Shown here one piece after another: positions 1 through 6,127 of a stretch of DNA of 6,127 nt (position 1 is its first letter; each line of letters begins with the position of its first letter). Origin of the DNA: Burkholderiales bacterium (lineage in GTDB: Bacteria; Pseudomonadota; Gammaproteobacteria; Burkholderiales; UBA11063); NCBI GenBank assembly GCA_026461645.1, contig JAPJMP010000127.1:1-6127 (forward strand). Direction: 5' to 3'. The position numbers and the translations under genes were made by a program. The notes under the pieces were generated by a model. It was not told where the DNA came from, searched no databases, and was given only the letters and a program-made list of their open reading frames with translations.

Positions 1-486
1 ATTATAATATTGCTGAATTGCCCCACCAATAACTGGAGCAATGGCTGGAGAAATTTGGCTTGCTATCGAATAATAAGAAAAGGCTTTATTTAATGACTTT
101 TGATTTTTAAATGCATCGGCTATTATTGCTCTAGCGATAACTGGTGCTCCACCACTGCCGAAGCCATTAATAAACCTGCCAATATACATTACATCAATTG
201 AAGTAGCATAAATGGAGATTAAAATTCCAATACAGGCTAAACTTAATGCAGCTACAATTGTGATTTTACGGCCATAATTATCAGAGATTGCCCCGTAGCA
301 AAACTGTGAAAGGCAAACCCCGGCAAAAAAAAATACAATTAATTGTTTAGTTGCGTACTCGGAAACACCAAATGATTTCATAATATATGGCAATGACGGA
401 TTAATAAAATCAAGTGCCATTAATCCACTTACCAAGATAACACAACTAAATAACAATGCATTAGCTTGTCGATAACCAAATGTCAT
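1..486 (-). CDS. Bcr/CflA-type MFS drug-efflux transporter, N-terminal part (cut by window edge)
   Basis: This is an inner-membrane secondary transporter of the major facilitator superfamily, most like the Bcr/CflA drug:proton antiporters. The first 162 residues are present and the frame stays open to base 1. Visible are TM1 with Asp26 and the P-x-x-P turn (Pro30, Pro33), then TM2 leading into a perfect motif A loop (Gly65, Asp69, Gly72-Arg73-Lys74). TM4 carries the motif B arginine (Arg104, followed by Gly108 and Gly110). TM5 has a Pro/Gly-rich motif C-like stretch (SPAIAPVIGG, 146-155). Hydrophobic segments fall at about 10-28, 47-66, 76-93, 98-122 and 137-157. The ATG at 486 gives the normal short N-terminus before TM1, although its ribosome binding site is weak. 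It starts 31 nt after parB with no visible terminator between, so read-through is likely. The substrate cannot be told from sequence. Family confidence is high; subfamily assignment rests on the motif A and TM5 pattern. Confidence 0.9.
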   Translation of the reverse strand, partial: MTFGYRQANALLFSCVILVSGLMALDFINPSLPYIMKSFGVSEYATKQLIVFFFAGVCLSQFCYGAISDNYGRKITIVAALSLACIGILISIYATSIDVMYIGRFINGFGSGGAPVIARAIIADAFKNQKSLNKAFSYYSIASQISPAIAPVIGGAIQQYYN

Positions 487-517
487 ACTTAATGTCTTAT
501 GAAACCTTAAATTAAAT

Positions 518-1378
518 TTAAAATAATTTTATTAATTTGTTTAACTGTTCCACTGATTTATAATTAATTAATACTTTACCCCCACCATTTTTTCCGGGAC
601 GAATTTTAGTTGTCAATCCAAGTTTCTTGGTCATCTTATTGGCTAAACGTTCAATTTCAGAATTATCAATTAGCTCCTCTTTATTATTCTGATTTTGATC
701 TTGTTGCAACAACCTGGCTACCCTTTGCTCTACCTCATGAGTGGTTAACTGCTGTGCAACAATAACGAGGGCAAGCTGCAACTGCATGTCATCTGGCAGC
801 GATAATAAAGCTCGGGCATGCCCCATTTCAAGCTCACCATTTAACAGCATTTGTTGCACTTTGGGATTAAGCTTAAGCAATCTTAAAATATTAGTTATAT
901 GACTTCTTGAACGTCCAGTAAGGGCTGATAAATTTTCATGAGTTAAAGAGAACTCATCTATCAATCGTTTATAACCTTTAGCCTCTTCTATTGAACTTAA
1001 GTCTTTGCGCTGAATATTTTCAATTAATGATATAGCCATTGCTTCCTGGTCAGATAATTTATGTACAATCGCAGGGACGGTGTCTAATTTGGCTAATTCA
1101 CAAGCTTTGAAGCGCCGTTCTCCGGCAATTATTTCAAAACTGTCACCTATCATTCTAACGACAATTGGTTGAATTACCCCATTACTTTTAATTGATGCCG
1201 CTAATTCATTTAACTCATCCAGATTAAAATTTACCCGTGGTTGATATTTTCCAGGTTTAATTTTATTTAAGGCTATTTCTTGAAACTTTGAGTTAGAATT
1301 ATGTGCTGTATTTGTGGTTAAACTTGATGCCGCTAATAGCGCATCTAAACCTTTACCTAAACCTTTTAATTTTGTCAT
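518..1378 (-). CDS. parB: ParB/Spo0J chromosome-partitioning protein
   Basis: ParB is a CTP-dependent DNA clamp that loads at parS sites and works with the ParA ATPase to segregate the replication origin. At 286 aa it has the usual length for a chromosomal ParB. Domains in order: an N-terminal ParA-stimulating peptide (KGLGKGLDALL, about 5-15); the ParB/Srx CTPase domain from about 33, with the GERR motif at 86-89 and the ENIQR motif at 120-124; a helix-turn-helix for parS recognition at about 145-170; a variable Gln/Asn-rich linker; and a C-terminal dimerisation domain (about 238-286) with the typical Gly-Gly-Gly turn before a beta strand. I place the start at the ATG at 1378. A GTG in frame at 1387 would add three residues, but it lies inside the Shine-Dalgarno, and the ATG gives the classic short leader before KGLG. 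It follows parA by 18 nt. No deviation in key motifs is seen. Confidence 0.97.
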   Translation of the reverse strand: MTKLKGLGKGLDALLAASSLTTNTAHNSNSKFQEIALNKIKPGKYQPRVNFNLDELNELAASIKSNGVIQPIVVRMIGDSFEIIAGERRFKACELAKLDTVPAIVHKLSDQEAMAISLIENIQRKDLSSIEEAKGYKRLIDEFSLTHENLSALTGRSRSHITNILRLLKLNPKVQQMLLNGELEMGHARALLSLPDDMQLQLALVIVAQQLTTHEVEQRVARLLQQDQNQNNKEELIDNSEIERLANKMTKKLGLTTKIRPGKNGGGKVLINYKSVEQLNKLIKLF

Positions 1379-1383
1379 ATTTA

Positions 1384-1389
1384 CCACCT
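1384..1389 (-). promoter_or_regulatory. Shine-Dalgarno of parB (decides its start)
   Basis: The minus strand reads AGGTGG here, followed by 5 nt (TAAAT) and then the ATG at 1378. Motif strength and spacing favour that ATG over the in-frame GTG at 1387-1385, which overlaps the motif itself. It lies in the 18-nt gap between parA and parB. Confidence 0.8.
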
Positions 1390-1396
1390 AATTAAA

Positions 1397-2197
1397 TTAA
1401 TCATCCCAAGATAAATTATTACGTAAATAATCAAAGCGCGTTAAAATTTCATTAGTTAAATCCATATACGCTTTGGAACCTAATGCCGTATTATCCAGAG
1501 CAACAGCTGACATTCCAAAACTTGGGGCTTCAGCTAACCGAACATTGCGCGGAATATAAGTATTAAACAATTTATCTTTAAAATGCTTTACTAGTTGCTC
1601 AGACACTTGGTTAGCTAAATTATTTCTACCGTCATACATGGTTCTAATCAAGCCTAATACTTCCAAATCTTTATTGAGTGATTCTTGTATTCTTTTTACC
1701 GTGGATAATAAATCAGTTAATCCTTCAAGAGCATAGTATTCACATTGAATCGGAACCAATAAAAATTTAGCTGCAACCAAAGCATTAATTGTTAATAAAC
1801 TAAGTGATGGCGGACAATCAATTAAAATTACATCATATTTATTTGCCACACTTTCTAATATTTTCTTTAATTGATATTCCCTTTTGCTAATTTCAACCAA
1901 TTCTATTTCAGCTCCTGATAAATTACGGTTTGCCGGTATAATATCAAAACCACAAGAGTTTGATGGCACAATAATTTTGCTACAACTACTATTATTAATT
2001 AAGCCATCATAAATTGACAATGTAACTGAATTTTTCTCAAGCCCACTGCCAGTAGTTGCATTTCCCTGTGGATCCATATCAACAACTAAAACCTTTTTCC
2101 TTTTTTTAACCATCGCAGTAGCTAAGTTAATCACCGAAGTAGTTTTTCCTACTCCTCCTTTTTGATTTACAACTGCAATTATATTTTTTTGTATCAT
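1397..2197 (-). CDS. parA: ParA/Soj chromosome-partitioning ATPase
   Basis: ParA is a deviant Walker-type ATPase. It binds the nucleoid non-specifically as an ATP dimer and is released by ParB, which drives origin segregation. The 266-aa protein has no N-terminal HTH extension, so it is the short chromosomal Soj type rather than a P1-type plasmid ParA. Visible motifs are the deviant Walker A (KGGVGKTT, 13-20, with signature Lys13 and catalytic Lys18), the A' motif (DMDPQGN, 40-46, Asp40), Walker B (ILIDCPP, 124-130, Asp127), and the conserved QCEYYALEGL (151-160). The arginine-rich IPRNVRLAEAPS region (216-226) is implicated in DNA binding in Soj homologues. The start ATG overlaps the rsmG stop (ATGA, 4 nt) and lacks a strong Shine-Dalgarno, so translational coupling to rsmG is likely. 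parB follows 18 nt downstream. All residues needed for activity are present. Confidence 0.97.
   Translation of the reverse strand: MIQKNIIAVVNQKGGVGKTTSVINLATAMVKKRKKVLVVDMDPQGNATTGSGLEKNSVTLSIYDGLINNSSCSKIIVPSNSCGFDIIPANRNLSGAEIELVEISKREYQLKKILESVANKYDVILIDCPPSLSLLTINALVAAKFLLVPIQCEYYALEGLTDLLSTVKRIQESLNKDLEVLGLIRTMYDGRNNLANQVSEQLVKHFKDKLFNTYIPRNVRLAEAPSFGMSAVALDNTALGSKAYMDLTNEILTRFDYLRNNLSWDD
2194..2197 (-). other. ATGA stop/start overlap, rsmG to parA
   Basis: The minus strand reads ATGA here: ATG (2197-2195) starts parA and TGA (2196-2194) stops rsmG. Together with the poor Shine-Dalgarno ahead of parA, this suggests termination-reinitiation coupling of the two proteins. Confidence 0.85.
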
Positions 2198-2835
2198 ACA
2201 TTAATCTTTACTAAATATCTTGTTTTATTACTAAATGGCACCAATAATTGGTGTAAGCTATAATTATAACCTTCTAATTGACTTAATTCTTTATCTACAT
2301 TTGTACTTTTCATTAACAATAGCTGTTTTACTGGTAGCGGCGCAAGCAATTGAATAAAATTAAGAGTACTCGTAAACGCCCGCGAAATAGCTGCATCATA
2401 TTTAATTTGCAACTTTATCTGTTCAATTTTATGACAATTAATACTAAGATTGTCTAGCTTTAATTCGATAGCCACCTGAGTTAAAAAAGCTGTTTTTTTG
2501 GCACTGCAATCAACTGCCATTACTTTAATTTGCGGGCAACTAATGGCAATAATGACAGCAGGAATTCCCATACCACTTCCAACATCAAGAATGTTTGCTA
2601 CATCTTTTAATTGTGCGACAACACTTAAACCGTCAAAAACATGATCAATTATTATTTGGCGTCGATCTGTTATTGCAGTTAAACTATAGGTCTTATTCCA
2701 TTTAATTAATAATTCAATATAGCATTTTATATTATTAATTTGGTTTAAATTTAATTTTAAACCTAATTGTTCTATTCCACTAGATAATAAATCTAATTCA
2801 CTTGTGCTTACTGATGATGCTTTCACGATAATCAT
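2194..2835 (-). CDS. rsmG: 16S rRNA m7G527 methyltransferase RsmG (GidB)
   Basis: RsmG uses S-adenosylmethionine to methylate N7 of G527 (E. coli numbering) in the 530 loop of 16S rRNA; its loss gives low-level streptomycin resistance in known bacteria. The 213-aa protein has the N-terminal LxKWNKxYxLT signature (43-53), the H-x-x-D-G-L element (65-70), SAM motif I (DVGSGMGIP, 84-92), an acidic motif II residue (Asp109), the conserved SRAF (151-154), and the usual C-terminal RYLVKI-like strand. KWN lies about ten residues further from the N-terminus than in E. coli RsmG. The ATG at 2835 is therefore not certain: a GTG at 2826 (codon 4) would still keep the whole domain and has a GGA about 9 nt upstream. 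With the ATG start the gene overlaps the preceding HAD gene by 38 nt in another frame. Its TGA stop overlaps the parA ATG. The rsmG-parA-parB order is common in proteobacteria. Confidence 0.95.
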   Translation of the reverse strand: MIIVKASSVSTSELDLLSSGIEQLGLKLNLNQINNIKCYIELLIKWNKTYSLTAITDRRQIIIDHVFDGLSVVAQLKDVANILDVGSGMGIPAVIIAISCPQIKVMAVDCSAKKTAFLTQVAIELKLDNLSINCHKIEQIKLQIKYDAAISRAFTSTLNFIQLLAPLPVKQLLLMKSTNVDKELSQLEGYNYSLHQLLVPFSNKTRYLVKINV

Positions 2836-3484
2836 TCCATGGGATTATGCCTGAATTATTAACCCAATAACCCTCGTTGACATAAATTAACAATTCATAA
2901 TCACCGCGAGAATTACCATAACCAAAACTATATAAAAATTTACAGTTTTTATTTTTTAAATATTGATTTATTCTATAAATCTTTTGCTTACCATAACAAT
3001 TACGCGTGAGTAAATCACCAGTACAAATATTATTAGCAAAAGTCACTTCAGTAGCAATAACATCATCTATATTCTGTAATTGAGCCCAATGTCGTAAATA
3101 AATCGCTAAATTAGCGCTAACTAAAATAACCGTATGTCCATGTTCTAGGTGATATTCAAGTTTACTATAAATTTGCGGTCTAATATATTTATTTAAACAT
3201 TCATTAGCAAATTTTTTTGCTTTAACATCAAGATAATCAAAGGAGTAATTCTTAAACAAACATTTTATGGATATTTGTTTAGCTTTCTCATTATTTATTA
3301 TACGTAATAGATAAAGAATAACCACTGGAAATAAAATATACAACTTTAAACAGAATTTAAAATAACCAACGACATAAATTAAAAATGGAATCAACGTATC
3401 ACATTTAGTCAAGGTTCCATCAAAATCAAAATAGACAACAATATCTTTAGAGTTAGCAACTTTATTTTCGACTAAACTTGTCAT
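2798..3484 (-). CDS. HAD-IB family phosphatase, PgpC-like, with hydrophobic cap segment
   Basis: This is a haloacid-dehalogenase-superfamily hydrolase of subfamily IB (SerB-like fold), predicted to cleave a phosphomonoester through an aspartyl-phosphate. The 228-aa protein shows motif I DFDGTLT (20-26; nucleophile Asp20, acid/base Asp22), motif II VSAN (Ser123), motif III lysine in GKQK (Lys166), and motif IV GYGNSRGDYELL (Asn191, Asp195). All catalytic positions are filled. Residues 31-62 form one long or two short hydrophobic helices inside the cap. This resembles the layout of E. coli PgpC (YfhB), which dephosphorylates phosphatidylglycerophosphate at the membrane. A membrane-lipid phosphatase role is therefore plausible but only inferred; other phosphomonoesters are possible. 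The start lies 2 nt after the prfA stop, with GGTGA 6 nt upstream as ribosome binding site. The 3' end overlaps rsmG by 38 nt. It occupies the place where prmC often follows prfA, but it is not a methyltransferase. Confidence 0.88.
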   Translation of the reverse strand: MTSLVENKVANSKDIVVYFDFDGTLTKCDTLIPFLIYVVGYFKFCLKLYILFPVVILYLLRIINNEKAKQISIKCLFKNYSFDYLDVKAKKFANECLNKYIRPQIYSKLEYHLEHGHTVILVSANLAIYLRHWAQLQNIDDVIATEVTFANNICTGDLLTRNCYGKQKIYRINQYLKNKNCKFLYSFGYGNSRGDYELLIYVNEGYWVNNSGIIPWNDYRESIISKHK

Positions 3485-3486
3485 TT

Positions 3487-4563
3487 TTAATCACCAAAAT
3501 TAGCCAACAATTCTGCCTGATGTTCAGAATTTAATGCTTCAGTTATTTCAAACAAATCCCCATCCATAATCATATCTAACTTATATAATGTAAGATTAAT
3601 TCTATGGTCAGTCATTCGTCCTTGTGGAAAATTATACGTTCTTATGCGTTCTGATCTATCGCCTGAACCAACTAAACTTTTTCTTTGTGCTGAAATTTCA
3701 GCTTGCTGTTTACTTATTTGCGCATCTTTAATCCTAGTCGCTAGTAACGACATTGCTCGTGCCCGATTTCGGTGTTGCGAGCGATCATCTTGGCACTCAA
3801 CTACTAATCCAGTTGGCAAATGCGTAATTCTAATTGCTGAGTCAGTTTTATTCACATGTTGTCCACCTGCACCTGAGGCACGAAAAGTATCTATTTTTAA
3901 TTCTGCTGGGTTAATGTTTACTTCAACTAATTCATCAGCTTCAGGCATTACCGCAACAGTACACGCTGATGTATGAATTCGACCTTGCGCCTCAGTTACC
4001 GGAATTCGTTGCACACGATGTGCCCCAGATTCAAATTTTAATTTAGAGTACGCTCCTTTGCCAATTATTTGCGCAATAATTTCTCTATAACCACCTAAAT
4101 CTGAGCTTGATTCTGAAATAACTTCAACTTGCCATCCATTTCTTTCGGCAAAACGCGAATACATACGAAATAAATCAGCAGAAAAAAGTGCTGACTCATC
4201 GCCACCAGTCCCCGCTCTAATTTCTAAATAAATGTTCTTTTCATCATTTGGATCTTTAGGTAGCAATAATTTTTGCAAATCATCTGCCAATTTTATAATC
4301 AAATCTTTAGCAATATCCAATTCAGCTTGAGCAAAATCTTTCATTTGCGGATCATTTAATAACTCTTCCGCCGTTGCTAAATCTTGTGTGGCATTAGTAT
4401 ATTCTTTATATTTATTCACAATAGGGAGAATATCAGAATATTCCTTATTTAAATTCGTATACACGCCAATATCATTAGTTACATCGGGAGAATTTAATAA
4501 ACCTGACAATTCATCAATTCGTTTTGACAGTTTGTCTAATTTCTCTTTTAAACTATTTTTCAT
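3487..4563 (-). CDS. prfA: Peptide chain release factor 1 (RF1)
   Basis: RF1 recognises UAA and UAG in the ribosomal A site and triggers hydrolysis of peptidyl-tRNA. The 358-aa length is normal. An N-terminal helical domain (1 to about 100) precedes the codon-recognition domain, which carries the RF1-type tripeptide PVT (188-190); RF2 would have SPF. The GGQ loop ([15 protein letters not shown], 231-245) has catalytic Gln235, the residue normally N5-methylated by PrmC. The conserved [10 protein letters not shown] region lies at 114-123. RF2 is also excluded because no programmed +1 frameshift site is present. The ATG at 4563 has a clear AGGA 5 nt upstream. It follows hemA by 7 nt, a widespread proteobacterial pairing, and ends 2 nt before the HAD gene. 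prmC is not in the expected place downstream. The upstream gene hemA ends in TAG, so RF1 terminates at least one gene in this operon. Confidence 0.98.
   Translation of the reverse strand: MKNSLKEKLDKLSKRIDELSGLLNSPDVTNDIGVYTNLNKEYSDILPIVNKYKEYTNATQDLATAEELLNDPQMKDFAQAELDIAKDLIIKLADDLQKLLLPKDPNDEKNIYLEIRAGTGGDESALFSADLFRMYSRFAERNGWQVEVISESSSDLGGYREIIAQIIGKGAYSKLKFESGAHRVQRIPVTEAQGRIHTSACTVAVMPEADELVEVNINPAELKIDTFRASGAGGQHVNKTDSAIRITHLPTGLVVECQDDRSQHRNRARAMSLLATRIKDAQISKQQAEISAQRKSLVGSGDRSERIRTYNFPQGRMTDHRINLTLYKLDMIMDGDLFEITEALNSEHQAELLANFGD
3491..3495 (-). promoter_or_regulatory. Shine-Dalgarno of the HAD gene, inside the prfA 3' end
   Basis: The last codons of prfA (GGT GAT TAA) supply GGTGA, 6 nt before the HAD ATG at 3484. 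The signal is embedded in coding sequence, which links translation of the two genes. Confidence 0.6.
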
Positions 4564-4568
4564 TTAAT

Positions 4569-4572
4569 TCCT
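4569..4572 (-). promoter_or_regulatory. Shine-Dalgarno of prfA, overlapping the hemA stop
   Basis: AGGA on the minus strand lies 5 nt before the prfA ATG and shares bases with the hemA TAG stop (4573-4571). The arrangement favours reinitiation by ribosomes finishing hemA. Confidence 0.65.
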
Positions 4573-5818
4573 AAATTTTTAAATCATATAAATATTGAAT
4601 TAACCCAGATAAATCATGCTGTAATTTATATTCGCTACTGTATAAATTTACTGTTGGGGTATGGATTAATTTATTTGTTAGTTTAATTGATAGTTCATGA
4701 ATCACATTATCAGCAGCAATTCCACATTCTAATTGTTTTTGTGCTACTTGCAATGCTTCAAGACGAATTTTATCCGCATTAGTTCTCAAAGCTTTAATCA
4801 CCGGAGTTAATCCTCGTTTGGTTAACCAGGCTTTATACTCTGAAACTTTAGCATCGATAATTACACTAGCCTTAGATGCTGCCAATTGCCGACGTTTCTT
4901 ACCCACATCTACAATTTGCGCAATATCATCAATTGTTAGAACAGTAATATTTGAATGCTGTTTAAGCTGCAAATCAGTAATTAATGGTAAAGATAAATCA
5001 ATAATTAATAATTGTTTATTGCTCTTTATAATCGGAGCTAATGATCTAGCATCAAGTAAAAATTTATCAACTCCACAAGCAGCAATAATGATGGAAGATG
5101 TTGCCACCACTTGTTCAAGCTTATCTAACTGACAATAATCTGCGCCAATTTGTTGCGCAATATTTTGGGCATTGGCTAAGGTGCGATTAATTACTATTTT
5201 TGTTTTAGATTGAAATTGTTTAAAATGCAACGCTACTTGCTTAATCATATCTCCGGCACCAATAAAACACAGGCCATCAACAGCATCACTATTTGAAAAA
5301 TTACTTTTGATTAAATTTAAAATCGCATGCCCCACAGAAATAGCGATTTGATTAATTTCAGTAGCATTTCTAACATCTTTTTCTACAGCTAAGGCCATCT
5401 GAAAAATTGCCGTTAAATTTATTCCTACTGCACTATTATTTTTGGCAAGATTAAATGCTTCTTTAGTTTGAGCCACTATTTCAGTTTCACCTAAAACCAT
5501 TGACTCTAACCCTGAAACCACTCGAAATAAATGATTAACACAAGCATCGCCATGATGAACATAATAATATTTTTTTAACATTCGTGGACATACGTTTTGA
5601 ATATCACAAATGGCATTAATAACAAAATCAATATCTTGGGTAATGCAATAAACTTCAGTCCTATTACAAGTTGAAATAATAACCGCCTCTTGTGTTATCC
5701 CTGAACTTTGCAAGCGATTTAGCACACTAGGTATTTGCTCTTGCGTAAAGGCAAATTGTTGTCTGGCCTCTAAATTAGATGTAGCATAATTTAAGCCAAA
5801 GACGAAAGGTTGTTGCAT
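4571..5818 (-). CDS. hemA: Glutamyl-tRNA reductase
   Basis: The enzyme reduces glutamyl-tRNA(Glu) with NADPH to glutamate-1-semialdehyde, the first committed step of the C5 route to 5-aminolevulinate, heme and other tetrapyrroles. At 415 aa it is full length (E. coli HemA is 418). The catalytic domain carries STCNRTEVY (49-57) with nucleophile Cys51. It also has His96 in NHLFRV, matching the active-site histidine of the family, and GLESMVLGETEI (103-114). The NADPH-binding domain has a glycine-rich GAGDM (187-191) and Asn-Arg-Thr (211-213) after the second strand. The C-terminal helical dimerisation domain covers about 310-415. The common N-H-x-T element near the N-terminus reads N-Y-A-T here (10-13). 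The start at 5818 gives the normal short lead to the GLN strand. Its ribosome binding site is weak and purine-rich (GAAGAAGAA). The gene begins 16 nt after an unidentified gene and is followed 7 nt later by prfA, so it is probably cotranscribed with both. Confidence 0.97.
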   Translation of the reverse strand: MQQPFVFGLNYATSNLEARQQFAFTQEQIPSVLNRLQSSGITQEAVIISTCNRTEVYCITQDIDFVINAICDIQNVCPRMLKKYYYVHHGDACVNHLFRVVSGLESMVLGETEIVAQTKEAFNLAKNNSAVGINLTAIFQMALAVEKDVRNATEINQIAISVGHAILNLIKSNFSNSDAVDGLCFIGAGDMIKQVALHFKQFQSKTKIVINRTLANAQNIAQQIGADYCQLDKLEQVVATSSIIIAACGVDKFLLDARSLAPIIKSNKQLLIIDLSLPLITDLQLKQHSNITVLTIDDIAQIVDVGKKRRQLAASKASVIIDAKVSEYKAWLTKRGLTPVIKALRTNADKIRLEALQVAQKQLECGIAADNVIHELSIKLTNKLIHTPTVNLYSSEYKLQHDLSGLIQYLYDLKI

Positions 5819-5834
5819 AAAATTTAATTCTTCT

Positions 5835-6127
5835 TCAATATAATTGATTATATTTTAATATATTAGCAATAACAAAATTTTTAATAACTACATTTTTTAA
5901 AGGTTTGTCTAATTTAATAGTATCATATGCTTGATTAGACAGCACTTCGTAGGAGTTGATTTTATAAGTGTAAGCACCAATTCTTATGTTGTCATTGGTG
6001 ATTAATTGTTGATCACTGTCTGGCAATTTATTAATTTTTAAATAGTTCTGCCCAATCGGTGCTAGTTCTGCATTAACAATTTCAATTTCAATTAGTTCAA
6101 GATTTTCTTTATCGTATTTTGTAGCAC
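5835..6127 (-). CDS. Unrecognised protein, C-terminal part (cut by window edge)
   Basis: An open frame runs from the right edge to a TGA at 5837-5835 with no internal stop in about 97 codons. That would be unlikely by chance in such AT-rich DNA. I do not recognise the family. The visible part is rich in Ile, Asn, Lys and Tyr, with alternating polar and hydrophobic stretches (such as LELIEIEIVNAELAPIG) that suggest beta strands. There is no transmembrane helix, no Cys and no obvious catalytic motif. An in-frame TTG at 6026 could serve as a start for a 63-residue protein. However, the reading frame and the strand-like composition continue upstream without a break and no Shine-Dalgarno precedes the TTG, so I read this as the tail of a longer gene. 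It ends 16 nt before hemA on the same strand and is likely in the same transcript. Function is unknown. Confidence 0.65.
   Translation of the reverse strand, partial: ATKYDKENLELIEIEIVNAELAPIGQNYLKINKLPDSDQQLITNDNIRIGAYTYKINSYEVLSNQAYDTIKLDKPLKNVVIKNFVIANILKYNQLY

Noticed and set aside
509..540. AT-only imperfect palindrome at the parB end, possible terminator
   Set aside because: The stem would have no G or C pairs and the region is simply AT-rich; it does not look like an intrinsic terminator.
487..560. Possible promoter for the MFS gene
   Set aside because: Several TATAAT-like hexamers exist, as expected in AT-rich DNA, but none has a convincing -35 box at proper spacing.
2819..2834. parS-like sequence containing TTTCACG
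   Set aside because: Only about 11 of 16 bases match the parS palindrome and the right half is poor; parS sites are normally near perfect. No better match was seen in the window.
2798..2835. Frameshift fusing or breaking the HAD and rsmG genes
   Set aside because: Both proteins have complete domains and normal ends, so the overlap does not indicate a disrupted gene.
3644..3976. Open frame of 110 codons on the plus strand
   Set aside because: It is wholly antisense to the conserved core of prfA, resembles no family, and its Cys/Ser-rich composition is that of a shadow frame.
4818..5132. Open frame of 104 codons on the plus strand
   Set aside because: It is antisense to well-conserved hemA, with no recognisable domain and no fitting ribosome binding site.
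6024..6026. TTG as start of a 63-residue protein ahead of hemA
   Set aside because: The frame stays open upstream to the window edge and no Shine-Dalgarno precedes the TTG, so a longer truncated gene is more likely.

Overview
The window is an AT-rich bacterial chromosome segment (about one third G+C, estimated by eye). All eight recognisable genes lie on the minus strand and are packed almost end to end. Every gene long enough to judge is a core bacterial gene or a common family member. HemA of the glutamyl-tRNA reductase type next to prfA, a chromosomal ParA/ParB pair after rsmG, a HAD-IB phosphatase and a Bcr/CflA-type MFS transporter together suggest a low-GC beta- or gammaproteobacterium. 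The species cannot be named from this. TGG encodes Trp, and TAA, TAG and TGA all serve as stops, so the standard bacterial code fits.

In transcription order (right to left) the genes are: the 3' end of an unrecognised gene (6127-5835); hemA (5818-4571), first committed step of C5 tetrapyrrole synthesis; prfA (4563-3487), peptide release factor 1; a HAD-IB hydrolase with a hydrophobic cap segment, PgpC-like (3484-2798); rsmG (2835-2194), 16S rRNA m7G methyltransferase; parA (2197-1397) and parB (1378-518), chromosome segregation; and the 5' part of a Bcr/CflA-type MFS exporter (486-1, cut by the window edge).

The gaps between genes are 16, 7, 2, -38 (overlap), -4 (ATGA overlap), 18 and 31 nt. 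I see no GC-rich hairpin followed by a T-run and no convincing promoter in any of them. The simplest reading is one long polycistronic run, with translational coupling at HAD/rsmG and rsmG/parA. Shine-Dalgarno sequences are clear for prfA, the HAD gene and parB. The parB one moves the start to the ATG at 1378. No non-coding stretch is longer than 31 nt.

The region looks ordinary in content; I found no defence system, mobile element, CRISPR array, RNA gene or novel system. What is mildly unusual is the order: hemA-prfA continues into a HAD hydrolase and then rsmG-parA-parB, with no prmC after prfA and no mnmG before rsmG. The HAD/rsmG overlap and the unidentified gene ahead of hemA also deserve a look.
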